From Nitrosomonadales bacterium (GTDB lineage Bacteria; Pseudomonadota; Gammaproteobacteria; Burkholderiales; Gallionellaceae), in assembly GCA_016214695.1 (NCBI GenBank), contig JACRNY010000001.1:806001-870000 (forward strand): DNA of 64,000 nucleotides. The letters are read 5' to 3'. Both the position numbers and the translations under genes were made by a program. The notes beneath the pieces were generated by a model, which worked only from the letters and a program-made list of their open reading frames with translations, had not been told where the DNA came from and ran no database searches. Positions 61,435 to 64,000 of the stretch are shown here, piece after piece (the stretch's first letter is position 1; every line of letters starts with the position of its first letter).

Positions 61435-62682
61435 TCAAGTGACGATCTTCTCCGAAGCATAGAGCTGGCGCACTGTTTCGCGCTCCCGGACAAGGTGCGT
61501 GACCGCACCGTCAACCATCACTTCGGCTGCGCGCGGTCGCGTGTTGTAGTTGGAACTCATGCTCATTCCGTATGCTCCCGCCGACATCACGGCAAGCACA
61601 TCCCCCGCCGAAACGCCCAATTGGCGGGCATGTCCGAGGAAGTCGCCGGTCTCGCAGATCGGCCCGACCACCTCATAGAGCTGGCTTGCAGCAGCACTCT
61701 TGCGGACCGGCTGAATGGCATGGAAAGCATCGTAGAGCGCCGGACGCATGAGGTCGTTCATCGCCGCATCGACGATGGCGAAGTTCTTTTCTTCCCCGTG
61801 TTTGAGATATTCGATGCGGGTCAGCAGTATCCCGGCATTGCCGACCAGCACCCGCCCCGGCTCGACGATGATCTTCTCGGAGCGCCCTTTGAGCGCTCCC
61901 AGCAGAGCCTGCGCGTATTCGGCGATGGATGGCGGCATCTCATCGTCATAGCGGATACCGAGGCCGCCGCCCAGATCCAGATGTTCCAGAACGATGCCCG
62001 CGGCGGCCAGCCGGTCGACCAGTGCCAGCACCTTCTCCGCCGCCGCGATGAAAGGACTGGTTTCGGTGAGCTGCGAACCGATGTGGCAATCCATGCCGGT
62101 GATGCGCAGATGCGGCATGGCCGCCGCCCTGCGGTACAGCTCGAACGCCTCGGTATAGGCTACGCCGAACTTGTTCTGCTTGAGACCGGTAGATATATAA
62201 GGATGGGTCCTGGCATCCACATCCGGGTTCACGCGCAGGCTGATCGGAGCCACCTTGCCCATGCTGCCCGCCACTTCGTTGAGCCGGTCCAGCTCTGACG
62301 GAGATTCGACATTGAAGCAAAGGATCTCCGCCTCCAGCGCCTGACGCATCTCGCTCTCGCTTTTGCCGACACCGGAGAACACCACTTTGCCTGCCGCGCC
62401 GCCAGCTGCCAGCACGCGCTGCAGCTCGCCGCCGGAAACGATGTCGAATCCCGCCCCCATGCGGGCAAAAAGATTAAGGATGGCGAGATTGGAGTTGGCT
62501 TTCACCGCATAGCAGATGAGATGTTCGCGACTCTTGAACGCTTCCGCGAACTGGCGATAGCCGTCGGTCAGCGCGGCACGCGAATAAACATAACAGGGGG
62601 TGCCGAAGCGTTGCGCGATCTCTTCCAGCGCGACATTCTCGGCATGCAGGCGATCTTGCTGATGATTGAAATATCCGTTCAT
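61435..62682 (-). CDS. lysA: Diaminopimelate decarboxylase
   Basis: 415-aa PLP enzyme, last step of lysine synthesis. PLP Lys61 in CYAVKANSN, HIGSQLTETSPF, GGGLGIRYDDE, EPGRVLVGNAGILLTR, and GPICETGDFLG near the end with the active-site Cys. Start at 62682 overlaps the lptM stop by 4 bp (ATGA). The frame extends far upstream only through lptM and the divergent gene. Confidence 0.97.
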   Translation of the reverse strand: MNGYFNHQQDRLHAENVALEEIAQRFGTPCYVYSRAALTDGYRQFAEAFKSREHLICYAVKANSNLAILNLFARMGAGFDIVSGGELQRVLAAGGAAGKVVFSGVGKSESEMRQALEAEILCFNVESPSELDRLNEVAGSMGKVAPISLRVNPDVDARTHPYISTGLKQNKFGVAYTEAFELYRRAAAMPHLRITGMDCHIGSQLTETSPFIAAAEKVLALVDRLAAAGIVLEHLDLGGGLGIRYDDEMPPSIAEYAQALLGALKGRSEKIIVEPGRVLVGNAGILLTRIEYLKHGEEKNFAIVDAAMNDLMRPALYDAFHAIQPVRKSAAASQLYEVVGPICETGDFLGHARQLGVSAGDVLAVMSAGAYGMSMSSNYNTRPRAAEVMVDGAVTHLVRERETVRQLYASEKIVT

Positions 62683-62822
62683 GGCTGTTTCTTCTGTTGG
62701 GGTTGATCGGGGGCCGCATGCGCGTCGCCCGGCGGTGGCGGCGGCAGGAACAACGAACCTTTGCGCCCGCATCCTTGCATGGCGACCAGCAACAGCAACA
62801 TAATGCCGAGTACACGCATCAT
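62679..62822 (-). CDS. lptM: LptM/YifL-type small lipoprotein
   Basis: 47 aa: MMRVLGIMLLLLVAMQGCGR, then KGSLFLPPPPPGDAHAAPDQ and a basic end. The lipobox MQGC, followed by GRKGSLFLPPP, is the LPAM signature (GCGxKGPLYLP) of LptM, a lipoprotein that helps LptD assembly. Position directly before lysA is usual in proteobacteria. The ATG pair at 62817-62822 leaves a 3-bp uncertainty. Confidence 0.88.
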   Translation of the reverse strand: MMRVLGIMLLLLVAMQGCGRKGSLFLPPPPPGDAHAAPDQPQQKKQP

Positions 62823-62865
62823 TTTGTCTTTCTAGCGAATTGAAAATCGGAACGAGCAGGATTAT

Positions 62866-64000
62866 ATGACGGAAAGCACCAAGCACGAGCCGGGCAGCGC
62901 ATTGTTCGCCCGCATCCAGCAGATGGTCGACGAGCGCGGCGTCGATATCCGCCCGCATCTGAGCGGCCATGCACTGCGTCTGGATTTCGCCGATGGGCAG
63001 CGCATCCTGATCAATATCGACCCGCAGACGCACAATGTGTGGGTGGCTGCACGTTCAGGCGGTGTCGAATACATCCATCATGATGGCCTGTGGCAGGCGC
63101 ACGACCATGGCGAGCTCTTCGCCAGACTGCGCGAACTCATCGAGCTGACCATCGCCAGCAATCCGCTCAATGCCCGCGCACCCGTGACCCAGCCGCAGCA
63201 AGCTCCCGAACATCCCGAACCCGCGATCTATTACGAAGCGAAGCAAAGTCACTGGCTGCGCAACGCGCTCATCATCCTGCTCGCCGGCATGATCGGTTTT
63301 TGGGCTGCACAAAGGCTGAATCCCCCGCAGGAGAAGACGGAGGAAGCGAAGCCGCAGCCGGATACCGTCTCGCTCAGCCAACTCGATCCCGGCCAGCAAT
63401 GCGAGGGCGGCTTTCCTGCCAATGGCAGCATCACCGTATTCCCCGAAAGCGGTTTGCGCACCGACGAAGTGAGCGACCCCGAGATCACCCTCCGGAACGA
63501 CCATGCCCATCCTGTGCTGCTGATCCTTTCTCCCCCCAACACCGTCATCCCCTCCATGTCGGTGCTGATCCACGCCAGGCAAAGCATCAGCCTGCACCTG
63601 CCGGCCGGGCAGTACGGCATGATGTTCGGTGTCGGCAGTGCGTGGTGCAATGCGCGGCGCGGTTTTTCCGACGGACAATTCCTGAAGTTCGACAAGTCGC
63701 TGAGCGTGGAAACGGACAAACCGATGCAGCTGACCCTGCAATCTTCCGGCCCCGGCATGGAGGATTTCCAGTTGTTCGTCAGAACCGCCGCTCCCGAAGT
63801 GGCACTGCCGCCACCGACCTTCGCCGGCGACGGCAGCATGGAGGTGCAGCGCCAGGCCAACGGGCACTTCTACCTGCCCGGCACGATAGAGAACGTCCCG
63901 GTCACCTTCATGGTGGATACCGGCGCCTCGGTCACCTCCATCTCCAGCGACATCGCGCAGCAGGCGGGCATCCGCAATTGCAAGGAGGTGCAATTCCAGA
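62866..64000 (+). CDS. Frataxin (CyaY) domain fused to a membrane-anchored retropepsin-like aspartic protease, 3' end cut
   Basis: 378 codons visible, one unbroken frame. Residues about 9-90 match CyaY: HALRLDFADGQRILINIDPQTHNVWVAARSGGVEYIHHDGLW and a C-terminal helix GELFARLRELIELTI. The acidic first helix that binds iron in CyaY is weaker here (MVDERGVDIRPH). After a Pro-rich stretch a membrane helix (about 130-148, NALIILLAGMIGFWAAQ) leads to a beta-rich segment with two Cys (about 183 and 260) and then a clan-AA protease start with TFMVDTGASVTSISSDIA, catalytic Asp351. AGGA lies 6 bp before the ATG. In relatives cyaY stands divergent from lptM-lysA, as here, but alone. Confidence 0.85.
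   Translation, partial: MTESTKHEPGSALFARIQQMVDERGVDIRPHLSGHALRLDFADGQRILINIDPQTHNVWVAARSGGVEYIHHDGLWQAHDHGELFARLRELIELTIASNPLNARAPVTQPQQAPEHPEPAIYYEAKQSHWLRNALIILLAGMIGFWAAQRLNPPQEKTEEAKPQPDTVSLSQLDPGQQCEGGFPANGSITVFPESGLRTDEVSDPEITLRNDHAHPVLLILSPPNTVIPSMSVLIHARQSISLHLPAGQYGMMFGVGSAWCNARRGFSDGQFLKFDKSLSVETDKPMQLTLQSSGPGMEDFQLFVRTAAPEVALPPPTFAGDGSMEVQRQANGHFYLPGTIENVPVTFMVDTGASVTSISSDIAQQAGIRNCKEVQFQ

Overview
The window looks like chromosomal DNA of a GC-rich betaproteobacterium, most probably of the Nitrosomonadales/Gallionellaceae type. This is inferred from gene families and layout (Rnf with a very long NifJ, PpsA/PpsR, ActP-DUF485-exonuclease-CBS cluster, lptM-lysA, H1-like Lys/Ala protein), not from a marker gene. 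No rRNA, tRNA, CRISPR, prophage or complete IS element was seen. Nearly all DNA is coding; intergenic DNA is dominated by short interspersed repeats.

Region 1 (1-14.7 kb) is an energy and C3-carbon block. On the minus strand an almost continuous operon runs rnfB, nifJ (1643 aa pyruvate:ferredoxin oxidoreductase with its own C-terminal ferredoxin), rnfC, rnfD, rnfG, rnfE, rnfA and a small Cys-rich membrane protein, followed after a repeat by ppsA (PEP synthase, cut by the window edge). A divergent CysB-type LysR regulator precedes it, and ppsR, the PEP synthase regulator, lies just beyond.

Region 2 (15.5-26.3 kb) is an acetate-type uptake block: two sodium:solute symporters, each with a small membrane partner (DUF4212 and DUF485), around an OmpR-type response regulator and its kinase, plus a DnaQ-like exonuclease and a cyclic-nucleotide/CBS/DUF294 protein. 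CTTAC direct repeats with 10-11 bp spacing lie upstream of both symporter operons and suggest a common regulon. Together with region 1, acetate uptake, pyruvate synthase fed by Rnf-reduced ferredoxin, and PEP synthase could form one gluconeogenic route (inference).

Region 3 (26.5-45.9 kb) is housekeeping and transport: trpC, proA, lipoyl-lpdA, yqaA, an EEP phosphatase/nuclease, an M17 peptidase, a GSU2403-type nucleotidyltransferase, thyA, an atypical pyruvate-kinase-like protein, folA, a ChaA-type antiporter, chrB/chrA, a CPA2 antiporter, rlhA, a yidD homologue with an amber codon at a conserved Tyr, and two small unknown genes.

Region 4 (45.9-60.6 kb) holds two RND efflux systems without an outer-membrane factor, two HDOD proteins, a TlpA-like thioredoxin, mgtE and a PAS-GGDEF-EAL protein. 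Region 5 (60.8-64 kb) has an H1-like protein built from 60-bp tandem repeats, lysA with lptM, and, divergently, a frataxin (CyaY) domain fused through a membrane segment to a retropepsin-like aspartic protease.

A recurring theme is that interspersed repeats have become coding sequence: the RnfC C-terminus, the LpdA linker, the FolA tail and an internal RlhA segment.
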